A stretch of DNA of 64,000 nucleotides, taken from NCBI RefSeq assembly GCF_011038975.1, contig NZ_JAAKEC010000014.1, forward strand, positions 1 through 64,000, in the 5' to 3' direction. Under the pieces are notes generated by a model. The model made no database searches. It was not told the DNA's origin and saw nothing but the letters and a program-made list of their open reading frames with translations. This document shows positions 24,376 through 36,017 of this stretch, in pieces (the first letter of the stretch is position 1; every line of letters begins with the position of its first letter). The translations under genes and the position numbers were made by a program. The DNA comes from Adlercreutzia sp. ZJ176. Its GTDB lineage: Bacteria > Actinomycetota > Coriobacteriia > Coriobacteriales > Eggerthellaceae.

Positions 24376-25890
24376 TTGAAGAAAGCGCTGCTGCTGATAC
24401 TCGGCATCGTCACGGTGTGCTTCCTCATCGCCAATGCCGACTACATCTCCAACATCCTCACCACCATGAAGACGGGCGCGCTTCTCCCGCTCGTCGTGTC
24501 GTGCGTCCTCATGCTGGCCCGCCACTTCGTGCAGGCGGCTTCCTATGACGCGGCGTTCGAGGCGGTGGGGCACCGCACGGGCTTTCTGCACAACGTCATC
24601 CTCATCTACTCGCTCGTGTTCATCAACACGTTCTGCCTGTTCTCCGGCGCCACGGGCGTGGCGTTCATCATCGACGACGCGCACCGCCAGGGCTGCGACG
24701 CGGGCCAGTCGACCGGCGGCGCGATCCTCTCGCAGATCGGGTACTTCGCCGCCATCTTCGTCATATCCACCATCGGGTTCGTGACCATGCTGCTGGCGGG
24801 CCAGATGAACACGCTCTTCTTGATCGGCGGCCTGGCGCTCGCGGGCGTTCTGGTGGTGCTGTCGAGCATGTTCTTCGTGGGGCACTTCCGCCCGCGCGTG
24901 CTGTTCCGCTTCTTCATCTGGCTCGAGCGCCCCATCAACGCGGTGCTCGGCCTGCTGAGGCGAAGCCTCAAGGCCGCGTGGGGCCGTCACACGGCGCACT
25001 CGTTCGTGAACACGGCGAACATCCTCGCGTCGAACCCGAAGGGCACGCTCATCACGGTGGGCTACGCGTCGCTCTCGGCGCTGCTCAACATGGCGTGTTT
25101 GGTGGCGATCGGCTACGCGTTCGGCTTCGAGAACATGGCGGCGCTCGTGGCGGCGTTCGCGGTGGCGGCCATCTCGGTGATCCTGAGCCCCACGCCGCAG
25201 GGCGTGGGCGTGGTGGAGGCGGCCATCGCGGCCATCCTCACGGCGTACGGCTGCTCGCTGGCCACGGCCACGGCCATCGCGCTGGTGTACCGCGGCATCA
25301 TGTTCTGGGCGCCGTTCTGCATCGGCGCGGTGCTGCTGTCGCAGTCGGGCTTCTTCACGTCGAAGAAGACGGCGAGCGAGGAGCAGCGGCACAAGGACAT
25401 CGGGTGGATCTCGGGTACGCTCGTGTTCCTCGTGGGCGTGGTGAACATCGGCCTGTCGTTCGTGCCGGGCACGTTCGCGCCGTTCACCATGCTGACCGAG
25501 TGGGTTGACATGAGCGCGCTGTTCGTGGGGATCCCGCTGATCATGAGCTCGATCGTGCTCATCGTGTGCGCGGTGGGCCTCGTCATGCGCTTCCGCACGG
25601 CGTGGGCCATCACGCTGAGCCTGCTGTCGGTCATCGCGGGCGCGGAGTTTCTGTTCCAGGGCACCATCCAGGTGGGCGTGGTGGGCATAGCGCTCGTGGC
25701 CTGGCTGTTCTTCCAGCGCAACGCCTTCGACCGCCCGTTCTCGGCGGAGGCCGTGCGCGCCTCGGTGGAGGAAGGTCGCAGGCTGAGGGCCGAACGCGCC
25801 GCCGAGAAGGAGAAGGGCGCCAAGGCGAAGCCGCGCCCGCGCGTCGAGAGGGAGGCGCAGGCGAAGCCGAAGCGGCGCCCCGGGAAGTAG
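24376..25890 (+). CDS. Integral membrane protein, MprF/AglD flippase-like
   Basis: A 504-aa polytopic membrane protein of the lysylphosphatidylglycerol-synthase transmembrane (UPF0104) family: hydrophobic N-terminus KKALLLILGIVTVCFLIANA, the family motif SPTPQGVGVVEAAI, and a basic C-terminal tail (AKPRPRVEREAQAKPKRRPGK). It has only the flippase part; no aminoacyltransferase domain follows. TTG at 24376 is chosen because GAGGAAGGGA lies upstream and the hydrophobic segment begins at once. A consensus TATAAT lies at 24309-24314. Lipid substrate unknown. Confidence 0.75.
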   Translation: MKKALLLILGIVTVCFLIANADYISNILTTMKTGALLPLVVSCVLMLARHFVQAASYDAAFEAVGHRTGFLHNVILIYSLVFINTFCLFSGATGVAFIIDDAHRQGCDAGQSTGGAILSQIGYFAAIFVISTIGFVTMLLAGQMNTLFLIGGLALAGVLVVLSSMFFVGHFRPRVLFRFFIWLERPINAVLGLLRRSLKAAWGRHTAHSFVNTANILASNPKGTLITVGYASLSALLNMACLVAIGYAFGFENMAALVAAFAVAAISVILSPTPQGVGVVEAAIAAILTAYGCSLATATAIALVYRGIMFWAPFCIGAVLLSQSGFFTSKKTASEEQRHKDIGWISGTLVFLVGVVNIGLSFVPGTFAPFTMLTEWVDMSALFVGIPLIMSSIVLIVCAVGLVMRFRTAWAITLSLLSVIAGAEFLFQGTIQVGVVGIALVAWLFFQRNAFDRPFSAEAVRASVEEGRRLRAERAAEKEKGAKAKPRPRVEREAQAKPKRRPGK

Positions 25891-25931
25891 CGGGCGCGAC
25901 GAGGCGAAGGGCGCGGCGAGAGGAAGGGCGC

Positions 25932-26426
25932 ATGGGCGGTGAGACGCGCGGCATGGACGGCAGCGGCATGAGCGGCGGCGGGGGGCTGATCGAGACCCTG
26001 GGCGTTGAGTTTTTCGCGGAAGGGCGCGACCGCGTGGAGGCGCGCATGCCCGTCACGCCGGCCGTCACGCAGCCGTTCGGCTTCGTGCACGGCGGCGCCA
26101 CCATCGCGCTTCTGGAGTCGGTCGCGAGCCGCGGCTCCGAGCTGCGCTGCGATCCTGAGTCTGAGCAGCCCTTCGGCGTCGAAGTCCACGTGCGCCACCG
26201 CAAGAGCGGCCGGGAGGGGCACGTGCGCGGCGTGGCGGAGTTCGACCGCGAGGAGCCGTCCCGCGGGCGCGCGGGCGGCGTCAAGCACCTCTGGAACGTG
26301 ACGGCCTACGACGACGCGGGCGACGTGATGAGCGAGGGCGTCGTCACGTGCCGGGTGGTGCCCCGCGCGCCTGCGGGGCAGCGCGACGGCGCGTCCGCGC
26401 AGGGGAGCGCAGGGAGCCGGCCTTGA
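25932..26426 (+). CDS. Hotdog-fold thioesterase, PaaI/MenI-like
   Basis: A 164-aa acyl-CoA thioesterase-type protein with QPFGFVHGGATIALLESVASRG, the hotdog motif carrying the catalytic-loop HGG and Glu. DHNA-CoA hydrolases of menaquinone synthesis have the same motif, but sequence alone does not fix the substrate. ATG at 25932 follows GAGAGGAAGGG, 41 bp after the membrane-protein stop, so the two may be co-transcribed. The C-terminal 20 residues are low complexity. Confidence 0.72.
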   Translation: MGGETRGMDGSGMSGGGGLIETLGVEFFAEGRDRVEARMPVTPAVTQPFGFVHGGATIALLESVASRGSELRCDPESEQPFGVEVHVRHRKSGREGHVRGVAEFDREEPSRGRAGGVKHLWNVTAYDDAGDVMSEGVVTCRVVPRAPAGQRDGASAQGSAGSRP

Positions 26427-26522
26427 GCGGGGCGGCGGGCGCGGGCGCGGCGGGAGCCGGGCGCCCAGGGCGCGCAGGGACGCGTGAGGAGCGCGTGATC
26501 GCAGGTTTGTCGAACTTTTTGC

Positions 26523-26550
26523 TTGCGTCTGCCGCTCAGTGTGGTATCAT
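26523..26550 (+). promoter_or_regulatory. tRNA-Pro promoter
   Basis: TTGCGT (26523-26528) and TATCAT (26545-26550) are 16 bp apart, placing the transcription start about 20 bp before the tRNA. Confidence 0.65.
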
Positions 26551-26576
26551 ATCGTCCGCTGTCGCGAGACAGCCAT

Positions 26577-26653
26577 CGGGTTGTGGCTCAGTTTGGTAGA
26601 GCGCTGCGTTCGGGACGCAGAGGCCGCAGGTTCAAATCCTGTCAACCCGACCA
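26577..26653 (+). tRNA. tRNA-Pro (CGG)
   Basis: Acceptor arms CGGGTTG/CAACCCG, anticodon stem CTGCG/CGCAG with loop TTCGGGA giving anticodon CGG, T-arm GCAGG-TTCAAAT-CCTGT, discriminator A and an encoded CCA (26651-26653). It reads CCG proline codons, common in this GC-rich genome. Confidence 0.96.
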
Positions 26654-26662
26654 TGATCTCAC

Positions 26663-26690
26663 GAGCCGCCTTCGGGCGGCTCTTCTCGTC
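26663..26690 (+). terminator. Terminator after tRNA-Pro
   Basis: GAGCCGCC-TTCG-GGCGGCTC followed by TTCTCGTCT. The rest of the gap to 27047 holds no gene or riboswitch that I recognise; a TACAAT box at 27002-27007 is a plausible -10 for the next gene. Confidence 0.85.
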
Positions 26691-27047
26691 TCTGCGGGCT
26701 TTCGCGTTCCGCGTCGCCAATGCGTTCGGCGGGGGCCGTCCTGTCCCGCGTGCTGCCGATGCGTTCGACGGGTCCTCCTGCACCGCGCGCTGCCGGTGGT
26801 TTTTGGCTCTGTCGCCGTGCCGGCGGTGCCGCCGCTGTCGGTGCTGACAGCCCCCTGACATATTCGCGCCGAGTTGCCAAACCTTCGGCAGATAACCCCT
26901 GATCGTCACAGCTTTCAGGGCAGGGTGGCGGTCCATACGAAAAAGCCTTCGTTTGTGACGCCGTTTCGGACATTCTCCGGCGCTTTCTCGGCATCGCGCC
27001 TTACAATGAAACGATGCGCGTTACCTTACCGGACGAGGACTTGTTGA

Positions 27048-28091
27048 ATGACGAAGTGGGACGTAGTCAGAGAGATAATCTTCGAGGATCTGCAAACCGA
27101 TTCTGACAGAGAGCTGCAGCTGCGCACGCTTCTTCTGGGGACCATCTTCCTCGCCCTCATCTCCGCGATCCTCACCGCCATGAACATCGCGAAGGGTTGG
27201 TGGATCATGACGGGGAGCACCGGGCTCCTCGTGGCGGGGTTCCTCGTCGCCGCCTTGTGCGCCAGCCGAAAGAAGGCCCTGGCGTCAGCCGTCATCACGG
27301 CGGTCATGGTGGCCGTCACCTTCTCCTACTACGCCCTGTCGGGCCAGAACGAGGGCTTCGCCTGCCTGTGGATCCTGCTGGTCCCCGTCATCGGCCCGAG
27401 CCTTCTGGGCATCAGGGTGGCGTTCTTCTTGAGCATGTACTTCCAGCTGTTCCTGATAGCGCTGTTCAGCACCCCGCTGAGCCAGATGGTCGCCGACCAT
27501 TACACCGCCACGTTCCTCGCGCGCTTCCCCGTGCTGTACTTCGCCGCCTTCGGCGGCATGGGCGTGCTGGCCGTCCAGAAGCAGTACTATCTGAACAAGA
27601 CCGTCGACCAGGCCTATCGTGACGGTCTGACCAGGCTGTACAACCGCATCTACTACACCGAGGCCCTCGAGAAGCGCACTGAGGACGACTTCTCCCTGGC
27701 GGTCTTCGACCTGAATCGGCTGAAGTACGTCAACGACACCTTCGGGCACTTGGCCGGCGACGAGATGATCTGCGCCGCGGCCGGCCTTCTGCGCGACACC
27801 TTCGGGCCCGACAGCGTCGTCGCGCGCATCGGCGGCGACGAGTTCGCGGTCATCAGCCCCGCCGACTCCGCGCAGATGGCCGACCTGCTCGCTCGCCTCA
27901 CCCAGAAGGCGCGCAGCTGGAAGGGCTCCTTCTCGGAGTGCGAGTGCCTTCTGGCGCTCTCGGTGGGGTGCGTCGCGCGTGACGAGTTCTCCACGTACTC
28001 GCTCGAGGAGGTGCTGAAGGAGGCCGACCGGCGCATGTACGAGGACAAGGCCGCCTGGTACCGGAGCTCGGGCTTCGACCGCCGCCGCTAG
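27048..28091 (+). CDS. Membrane diguanylate cyclase (GGDEF)
   Basis: A 347-aa protein with about six N-terminal membrane segments (residues ~25-175) and a C-terminal GGDEF domain: DGLTRLYNRIYY, FDLNRLKYVNDTFGHLAGDEMI and the active-site loop RIGGDEFAVIS near residue 262. The active site is intact, so synthesis of cyclic di-GMP is expected. No RxxD inhibitory site five residues ahead of GGDEF was seen. ATG at 27048. It is a single-gene unit; what it senses is unknown. Confidence 0.9.
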   Translation: MTKWDVVREIIFEDLQTDSDRELQLRTLLLGTIFLALISAILTAMNIAKGWWIMTGSTGLLVAGFLVAALCASRKKALASAVITAVMVAVTFSYYALSGQNEGFACLWILLVPVIGPSLLGIRVAFFLSMYFQLFLIALFSTPLSQMVADHYTATFLARFPVLYFAAFGGMGVLAVQKQYYLNKTVDQAYRDGLTRLYNRIYYTEALEKRTEDDFSLAVFDLNRLKYVNDTFGHLAGDEMICAAAGLLRDTFGPDSVVARIGGDEFAVISPADSAQMADLLARLTQKARSWKGSFSECECLLALSVGCVARDEFSTYSLEEVLKEADRRMYEDKAAWYRSSGFDRRR

Positions 28092-28390
28092 GGCGCGGGG
28101 CGCTCTTCCGCGCTCGCGCGCGGCCCCTTCGCGTCCCCGCGCCCCCGCATGCGGTCCCTTCGCCTCCTTTCGCGCTTTCCATGAGGGCGGATGCAGTATT
28201 GATGTGCCGTTACCGTATCGTCTCTCGTGGGGGAACCTGCAATGGTACACTGATGCCCGTAACACGTAAAAGTGAGGGAGCGACTCGCCTTTTCGCCTCC
28301 TCCTCGCGCCGGCCCGCAGGGGGAAGCGGCCTGCGGGGGATGGGCTGCGGCAAGGCGCGCTTTCGTCGGAAGCGAAGAAAAAGGTACCAC

Positions 28391-28936
28391 GTGCACAACG
28401 ACGTATCACAGGTCCTGTTCACCGAGCAGGAGATCGCCCGTCGCGTGGCGCAGATCGGCGCGGACATCACGCGCGACTACGCCGCGGCGGCCTCAGACGG
28501 CATCGTGCTCATTTCGGTGCTGCGCGGCGCGGCCATCTTCATGGCCGATCTTGCGCGCGCCGTCGAGCTGCCGCTCGAGATGGACTACATGGCCGTGTCC
28601 TCCTACGGCAACGGCGCGAAGAGCTCGGGCGTGGTGCGCATCCTGAAGGACCTCTCCACCGAGATCGAGGGGCGGCACGTCATCATCGCCGAGGACATCA
28701 TCGACTCCGGCCTTACGCTCGCCTACCTCATGAAGAACCTCGCGTCGCGCAACCCCGCCTCCATCGAGGTGGCCGCGCTGCTGCGCAAGAAAACCCCAGC
28801 CCAGGCGGAGATCGACTGCCGCTACGTGGGCTTCGAGTGCCCCGACGAGTTCATCGTAGGCTACGGCCTCGACTACGCTGAGCGCTACCGCAACCTTCCC
28901 TGCATCGGCGTTCTCAAGCCCGAGATCTACCAGTAA
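28391..28936 (+). CDS. hpt: Hypoxanthine phosphoribosyltransferase
   Basis: Purine salvage: hypoxanthine or guanine plus PRPP to IMP/GMP. The 181-aa product has the PRPP loop VIIAEDIIDSGLTL, LISVLRGAAIFMADLA and the C-terminal DEFIVGYGLDYAERYRNLP. GTG at 28391 fits the family N-terminus (MHNDVSQVLFTEQEI). An extended -10 (TGG-TACACT, 28243-28251) leaves a 140-nt GC-rich leader with hairpin potential. The ftsH start is 12 bp downstream, the classical hpt-ftsH pair; the usual tilS neighbour is not upstream. Confidence 0.93.
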   Translation: MHNDVSQVLFTEQEIARRVAQIGADITRDYAAAASDGIVLISVLRGAAIFMADLARAVELPLEMDYMAVSSYGNGAKSSGVVRILKDLSTEIEGRHVIIAEDIIDSGLTLAYLMKNLASRNPASIEVAALLRKKTPAQAEIDCRYVGFECPDEFIVGYGLDYAERYRNLPCIGVLKPEIYQ

Positions 28937-28948
28937 AGGCAGCTTCCC

Positions 28949-31225
<2,277 letters not shown>

Positions 31226-31229
31226 CGCC

Positions 31230-32543
31230 ATGAAGTGGACCTGCGGCACCTTCACGTTCGACACGAGCGTGCCCGTCATCATGGGCATCCTGAACGTCAC
31301 GCCCGACTCGTTCTCCGACGGCGACGCGTTCGCCGCGCCCGAGGCGGCGGTGGCGCATGCCGAGGAGATGGCCGCCCAGGGAGCCGCCATCATCGACGTG
31401 GGCGGCGAGTCCACGCGCCCGGGCGCGGCCCCGGTCACGTCCGAGGAGGAGTGGGCGCGCATCGAGCCGGCGGTGCGCGCGCTCGCGAAGCGTGGGATGT
31501 GCGTGTCGGTTGACACGCGGCACGCCGACGTGGCCGCGCGCGCGGTGCGCGCAGGCGCGTCGATCATCAACGACGTGTCGGGCTTCCGCGATCCGGCCAT
31601 GGTCGAGGTGGCGCGCACATGCGACGCGGGGCTCGTGGTCATGCACATGAGGGGCGAGCCGGCCACCATGCAGGACGACACCGCGTATGTCGACGTGGTG
31701 TCCGAGGTGCGCGACTACCTGCGCGCGCGCTGCGCTGAGCTCGAGGCGGCGGGCATCGCGCACGAGCGGATCTGCGTCGACCCCGGCCCGGGCTTCGGCA
31801 AGACGCCGAAGCAGACCATCGAGCTCATGCGCAACCTGCACGAGCTGGTCCACCTGGGCTATCCCGTGATGGCGGCTCCCTCGCGCAAGAGCTACGTGGG
31901 CTACGCCTACCGCATCGACGACCCGCTCGAGCGCGACGCGGCCTCCGCTGCCGAGGCGCTCCTCGCCTGCGAGCTGGGGGCCGGCGTGGTGCGCACGCAC
32001 AACGTGGAGGAGACGGCCCGCGCGCTGGCCGACCTGCGGCCCTACGTGCTTCTGGGCCTGGGGTCGAACGTGGCCCTGGTGGCAAACCCCGGCGAGGAGA
32101 CCGAGGGCAAGATCGCGCAGATCAACCATGCCATCGGGCAGCTGTGCACGCTGCCAGACTCCCAGATCGTCGACGTCGCGAGCTTCTACGGAAGCGAGCC
32201 GGCTTACCTTGAGGACCAGGAGGACTTCGTGAACACGGTGGTGCTGATGCGCTGCGGCATCCCGCCGCGCGAGCTTCTGGGCTACCTGCACGCCGTCGAG
32301 AACAGCCTGGGCCGTGTGCGCGAGGTGGAGAACGGGCCGCGCACGCTCGACGTGGACATCCTGGACTACCAGATGTACGACTTCTCCACCGACGAGCTCA
32401 CGCTGCCGCACCCTCGCGTCACCGAGCGCGACTTCGTGGTGAAGCCGCTGCTCGAGATCCTGCCGGGCCACGTGCTGGCGGACGGCACGCGCGTCGATGC
32501 CGTGCCCGAGTCCGAGCGAGTCGGTCGCTCATGGAAGCTATAG
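31230..32543 (+). CDS. Dihydropteroate synthase-HPPK fusion (FolP-FolK)
   Basis: A 437-aa bifunctional folate enzyme. Residues ~1-275 are dihydropteroate synthase (MGILNVTPDSFSDG, DVGGESTRPGA, INDVSGF, GFGKTPKQTIELMRNL, SRKSYVG). Residues ~285-437 are HPPK (LGLGSNVALV, VASFYGSEPAY, NTVVLMRC, GPRTLDVDILDY, LPHPRVTERDFVVKPLLEI). The substrate flows from the C-terminal to the N-terminal domain. ATG at 31230 is 4 bp after the ftsH stop. It supplies folate to the C1 genes downstream and would be the sulfonamide target. Confidence 0.94.
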   Translation: MKWTCGTFTFDTSVPVIMGILNVTPDSFSDGDAFAAPEAAVAHAEEMAAQGAAIIDVGGESTRPGAAPVTSEEEWARIEPAVRALAKRGMCVSVDTRHADVAARAVRAGASIINDVSGFRDPAMVEVARTCDAGLVVMHMRGEPATMQDDTAYVDVVSEVRDYLRARCAELEAAGIAHERICVDPGPGFGKTPKQTIELMRNLHELVHLGYPVMAAPSRKSYVGYAYRIDDPLERDAASAAEALLACELGAGVVRTHNVEETARALADLRPYVLLGLGSNVALVANPGEETEGKIAQINHAIGQLCTLPDSQIVDVASFYGSEPAYLEDQEDFVNTVVLMRCGIPPRELLGYLHAVENSLGRVREVENGPRTLDVDILDYQMYDFSTDELTLPHPRVTERDFVVKPLLEILPGHVLADGTRVDAVPESERVGRSWKL

Positions 32544-32546
32544 GGT

Positions 32547-32720
32547 TCCGTTCGCCCTGACGGGACGAACGGAACGCCCGACGCCGCGGCCTTCTGATGC
32601 ATTTCACTTAGCCCCTTGTTTGGGGCGCGGCGTTGGCGAAGCCAACTTGGCCCCAAGGCGGGGCTATCTGAAACGCCTCAGAAGCCCTCGCTGACGTTAC
32701 GAACGACAAGTGAGTTTTGA
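32547..32720. repeat. Intergenic repeat with internal palindrome
   Basis: It begins with a hairpin GTTCCGTTCG/CGAACGGAAC after folPK. It contains a 94-bp imperfect palindrome (32591-32684; outer arms CTTCTGA/TCAGAAG, inner arms TAGCCCC/GGGGCTA and GTTGGC/GCCAAC) and ends in CGCTGACGTTACGAACGAC. The same left and right ends flank a different centre at 62808-62918, after groEL. Confidence 0.65.
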
Positions 32721-32745
32721 ACTGTTGCAAGGCGGGGAAGCTCTT

Positions 32746-33564
32746 ATGTTTCGGTTAAGAACATACGATGAGGTCACGTCGACGAATGACCTGGTGAAGC
32801 GGGCGCTTGAGGAGGGGGAGCCCGAGGGGCTCGCCGTGGGCGCGCGGGTACAGACGGCCGGGTACGGCCGGCAGGGGCGCGCGTGGAAGAGCCCCGAGGG
32901 CGGCATGTACGTCTCGCTGCTGCTGCGCCCGCAGGTGCCGCCGGCCCAGCTCCCCACGCTGAGTTTGGTCGTGGGCATGGCCGTGCGCCGCGCGCTCGTC
33001 GCGCTCGCCCCCGGCGCCGCCGAGCGCGTGAAGATCAAGTGGCCCAACGATGTGGTGTGCACCTCCGCCCGCGCCGCGGAAGGCGCCCCGCTGCGCCTCT
33101 CGAAGCTCTGCGGCATCTCGCTGGAGTCGCACGCGGGTGGCATCTGCGTAGGGATCGGCGTGAACGTGCTCTTGCCGCGGGACGCAGGCGCGCCGGCGGT
33201 CGGCGGCAAGAACGTGCCAGCCTACCTGAGCGAGCTCGTCGCGGACGCTTCGGGCGCCCCCGGGGCCCCTGACGAGCGGTCCGCCCCCGACATCCCCGCC
33301 GTGCGCGCAGCCGTGCTCGAGGCGCTCTCGGAGCTCTACCTCGCGTGGACGGCGCATGGCTTCGGCCCGCTTCTGCCCGAGTACGCCGCGCACGCCGCCC
33401 TCGACGGCCTGCGTGTCTCCGTCGAGAACCTCGACGGCTCGCCGGTGGCCGAGGGCGTGGCGCGCGGCGTGGACGCGTGGGGCCGCCTTCTGGTCGAGCC
33501 GCCGCTCGGTGGCGATTTCGTCGCAGTTTCCTCTGGTGAGGCGCATATCTCGTCCGTTCGCTAG
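32746..33564 (+). CDS. birA: Biotin-[acetyl-CoA-carboxylase] ligase BirA, no HTH
   Basis: Attaches biotin to carboxylases. The 272-aa product has TSTNDLVKRAL, the biotinyl-AMP loop GYGRQGRAWKSPEGGMY (~residues 39-55), KIKWPNDVV and the C-terminal SH3-like part. It is a group I enzyme: no N-terminal DNA-binding domain, so it cannot repress biotin genes itself. ATG at 32746 is used because GGCGGGGAAG lies upstream; the GTG at 32710 lies in the repeat. bioY, the biotin importer, is 1.8 kb downstream. Confidence 0.92.
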   Translation: MFRLRTYDEVTSTNDLVKRALEEGEPEGLAVGARVQTAGYGRQGRAWKSPEGGMYVSLLLRPQVPPAQLPTLSLVVGMAVRRALVALAPGAAERVKIKWPNDVVCTSARAAEGAPLRLSKLCGISLESHAGGICVGIGVNVLLPRDAGAPAVGGKNVPAYLSELVADASGAPGAPDERSAPDIPAVRAAVLEALSELYLAWTAHGFGPLLPEYAAHAALDGLRVSVENLDGSPVAEGVARGVDAWGRLLVEPPLGGDFVAVSSGEAHISSVR

Positions 33565-33622
33565 CAACCCCCTCCTCCGCGCGCTACAATGTGTCGGAGC
33601 GAAACGGGAAGGCATGTGAGCA

Positions 33623-35227
33623 ATGGCACGATCAGACGAGCGCATCGAAGGCAACGTGAGCAGCGAAGACAAGCCGGGCGGCAACGGAGGCGGCATCCCG
33701 GACAGCGGCAACCACGGTGACGCCTCAAGTGGCAGCGTCCCGGTTGACGGCGCCCCGGGTGACGCCGCCGAGCGCGGCAGGGCGGCGGCTCCCGTCTCGA
33801 AGGGCGACGCGAAGGTCGCGCGCATGGGCACGGCGTCGGTGCCGAGGCTCGTGGTGGAGTTCGCCATCCCGTCGGTGGTGGGCATGCTGGTGAACGGCTC
33901 GTACGCCATCATCAACTCGGTGTTCCTCGGCAACGCCGTGGGCGAGATCGGCCTGTCGGCCATCACGGTGGCCAACCCCATGCTCATCGTGTTCATGGCG
34001 TTCGCCATGCTCGTGGGCAACGGCGGCAACTCGCTCGCGGCGCTGCGCCTGGGCGAGGGCCGGCACGGCGAGGCCGAGCGCGCGCTGGGCAACGTGGTGT
34101 TCCTGAGCCTGGTGGTGTGGGCCGCCGTGGCGCTGGCCGCTGCGAACCCCCTGATCATCGACGCGGTGCTCACCTTCTCGAGCGCCACCGACGACGTGCG
34201 TCCCTACGCGCGCATCTACATCCAGATCCTGTGCTTCGGCTTCATCTTCCAGATGATCGGCATGGGCGTGAACAACTTCATCCGCACCTCGGGCGCGCCA
34301 GTGCGCGCGCTGGTCACCATGGTGGCCGGGCTTCTGTCCTCGGTGGCGTTCAACTTCCTGTTCGTGATGATGCTCGGCTGGGGCATCGTGGGCAGCGCGT
34401 ATGCGTCGCTCGCCGGCCAGGCGCTCTCGTGCGCCCTGGTGCTGTGGTACTTCATCGGCGTGAAGGACGCGCCCATGCACCTGCGCCTGCGCTACCTGCG
34501 CCCGCAGCCGCGCCTCGTGGGCAGCATCTTCGCGCTCGGCTTCCCCAGCTTCGCCATCCAGGCGGGCATGGCCGTCATCAACTTCCTGCTGAACTACCAG
34601 CTGGTGAAGCACGGTGCCCTCACGGTGATCGGCGCGGAGAACGCGCTGGCGTCCATCGGCGTGGTGCAGCGCATCGGCCAGTTCTCGGTGATGCCGGTGA
34701 TCGGCGTGGCCGTGGCCATCCAGCCGCTTCTGGGCTACAACTACGGCGCGCGCAAGATCGACCGCGTGCGCAGCGCGTACAAGTGCGGCGTGGTGGGCGC
34801 CTCGGCCATCTGCGTGGCGATCTGGGCGTGCATCTACCTGTTCACGGCCGGCGTGGTGAGCGCGTTCGGCATTACGAACCCCGACCTCAACGAGTTCACG
34901 GTGTTTGCCATGAAGGTGCAGTTCGTGACGCTGCCGCTCGTGGGCTTCCAGATCGTGTCGTCGAACTACTTCCAGGCCACGGGCCAGCCGGCGAAGTCGA
35001 TCTTTTTGTCCCTCACGCGCCAGATCGTGTTTCTGGTGCCGCTCATCTGGCTTCTGCCCGACCTGCTGCCGCTCATGGTCCCCGCGCTCAACGGCCTTGA
35101 CGCGCTGTACTTCGCGCAGCCCATAGCCGACGCGCTCTCCATCTGCGTGACGGCGGGCTTCGTGGCGTTCGAGATGCGCCGGCTGGGAAGGGTGCAGCGC
35201 GGCGAGGCTGACCTGAAGGTGAGGTAG
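33623..35227 (+). CDS. MATE-family multidrug exporter
   Basis: A 534-aa transporter with 12 spans in two related halves (LVVEFAIPSVVGMLVNGSYAIINSVFLG and LVGSIFALGFPSFAIQAGMAVINFLL), typical of Na+/H+-coupled drug efflux. An N-terminal hydrophilic tail of about 65 residues, rich in Gly/Asp/Ser, is longer than usual. GGAAGG lies upstream of ATG 33623 and a TACAAT box about 35 bp earlier. Substrate unknown. Confidence 0.9.
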   Translation: MARSDERIEGNVSSEDKPGGNGGGIPDSGNHGDASSGSVPVDGAPGDAAERGRAAAPVSKGDAKVARMGTASVPRLVVEFAIPSVVGMLVNGSYAIINSVFLGNAVGEIGLSAITVANPMLIVFMAFAMLVGNGGNSLAALRLGEGRHGEAERALGNVVFLSLVVWAAVALAAANPLIIDAVLTFSSATDDVRPYARIYIQILCFGFIFQMIGMGVNNFIRTSGAPVRALVTMVAGLLSSVAFNFLFVMMLGWGIVGSAYASLAGQALSCALVLWYFIGVKDAPMHLRLRYLRPQPRLVGSIFALGFPSFAIQAGMAVINFLLNYQLVKHGALTVIGAENALASIGVVQRIGQFSVMPVIGVAVAIQPLLGYNYGARKIDRVRSAYKCGVVGASAICVAIWACIYLFTAGVVSAFGITNPDLNEFTVFAMKVQFVTLPLVGFQIVSSNYFQATGQPAKSIFLSLTRQIVFLVPLIWLLPDLLPLMVPALNGLDALYFAQPIADALSICVTAGFVAFEMRRLGRVQRGEADLKVR

Positions 35228-35352
35228 CGGCTCCGCGCCTGTAAACAAACAGGGCGGAAGTGTAAGCGCGTGAGGATGCGCTGGGAACACGCGTGCGCTA
35301 TAATACGTCCTTTCTTTTCGGCACGTTCATCCAAGGGAAGAGAGGATCGATC

Positions 35353-35997
35353 ATGGAACAAGCCAAGGCGCATGCGACAAGCTCGTCGCGGACGCGCTCC
35401 ATCGCGTTCGTGGGTCTGACGGTGGCCATCATGGCCGTTTCGGCGTGGGTGACCATCCCCATCGGGCCGGTGCCCGTCACGCTGCAGATGTTCGCCGTCA
35501 CCTTCGCCATTGTGGTGCTCAAGCCGAAGGAGGCCATCGCGGCCATCGTGTGCTACCTGGCGCTCGGCGCCGTGGGCGTGCCAGTGTTCTCGGGGATGCG
35601 CGGCGGCATCGGCGTGCTCGCCGGGCCGACGGGCGGCTTTCTATGGGGCTATCTGTTCGGCGTGGCTGCGGCGGTGCTGTTTTTGCACGTGGTGCGCACG
35701 CGCACGGACTGGGACGTGAGCCTCAAGGCCGCCGAGACGGATCCCGCCGCTGCGGCGAAGCTCTCCTTTCCGCAGAAGTTCGCGCGCTTCATGCGCATCT
35801 CGGGCGTCGAGGTGATGGCGGGCGTGCTGTTCACCTGCATCGCGTATCTGTGCGGCTGCGCCCAGTTCATGCCCGTCATGGGCGTGGGGCCCGAGGCCGC
35901 CTTCCTCGCTTGCGTCGCCCCCTTCGTGGGAATTGACTTCTTGAAGATCCTCGCCGCCGTGGCCTGCGCCCGCGTGGTGCGCTCCGCCGTGAGGTAG
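35353..35997 (+). CDS. bioY: Biotin transporter substrate-binding protein BioY
   Basis: A 214-aa S-component of an ECF biotin transporter: six spans, PIGPVPVTLQMFAVTFA and GAVGVPVFSGMRGGIGVLAGPTGGFLWGY, the family hallmarks. A 38-residue hydrophilic insert between spans (TRTDWDVSLKAAETDPAAAAK) is unusual. No ECF ATPase or T-component is adjacent. Consensus TATAAT at 35299-35304; ATG at 35353 follows GGGAAGAGAGGA. Confidence 0.92.
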   Translation: MEQAKAHATSSSRTRSIAFVGLTVAIMAVSAWVTIPIGPVPVTLQMFAVTFAIVVLKPKEAIAAIVCYLALGAVGVPVFSGMRGGIGVLAGPTGGFLWGYLFGVAAAVLFLHVVRTRTDWDVSLKAAETDPAAAAKLSFPQKFARFMRISGVEVMAGVLFTCIAYLCGCAQFMPVMGVGPEAAFLACVAPFVGIDFLKILAAVACARVVRSAVR

Positions 35998-36017
35998 GGA
36001 GGGGCCGGGCGGCAGCG

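Noticed and set aside
26690-27047. Cyclic-di-GMP riboswitch ahead of the diguanylate cyclase gene
   Set aside because: No match to the GEMM core was found in the leader.
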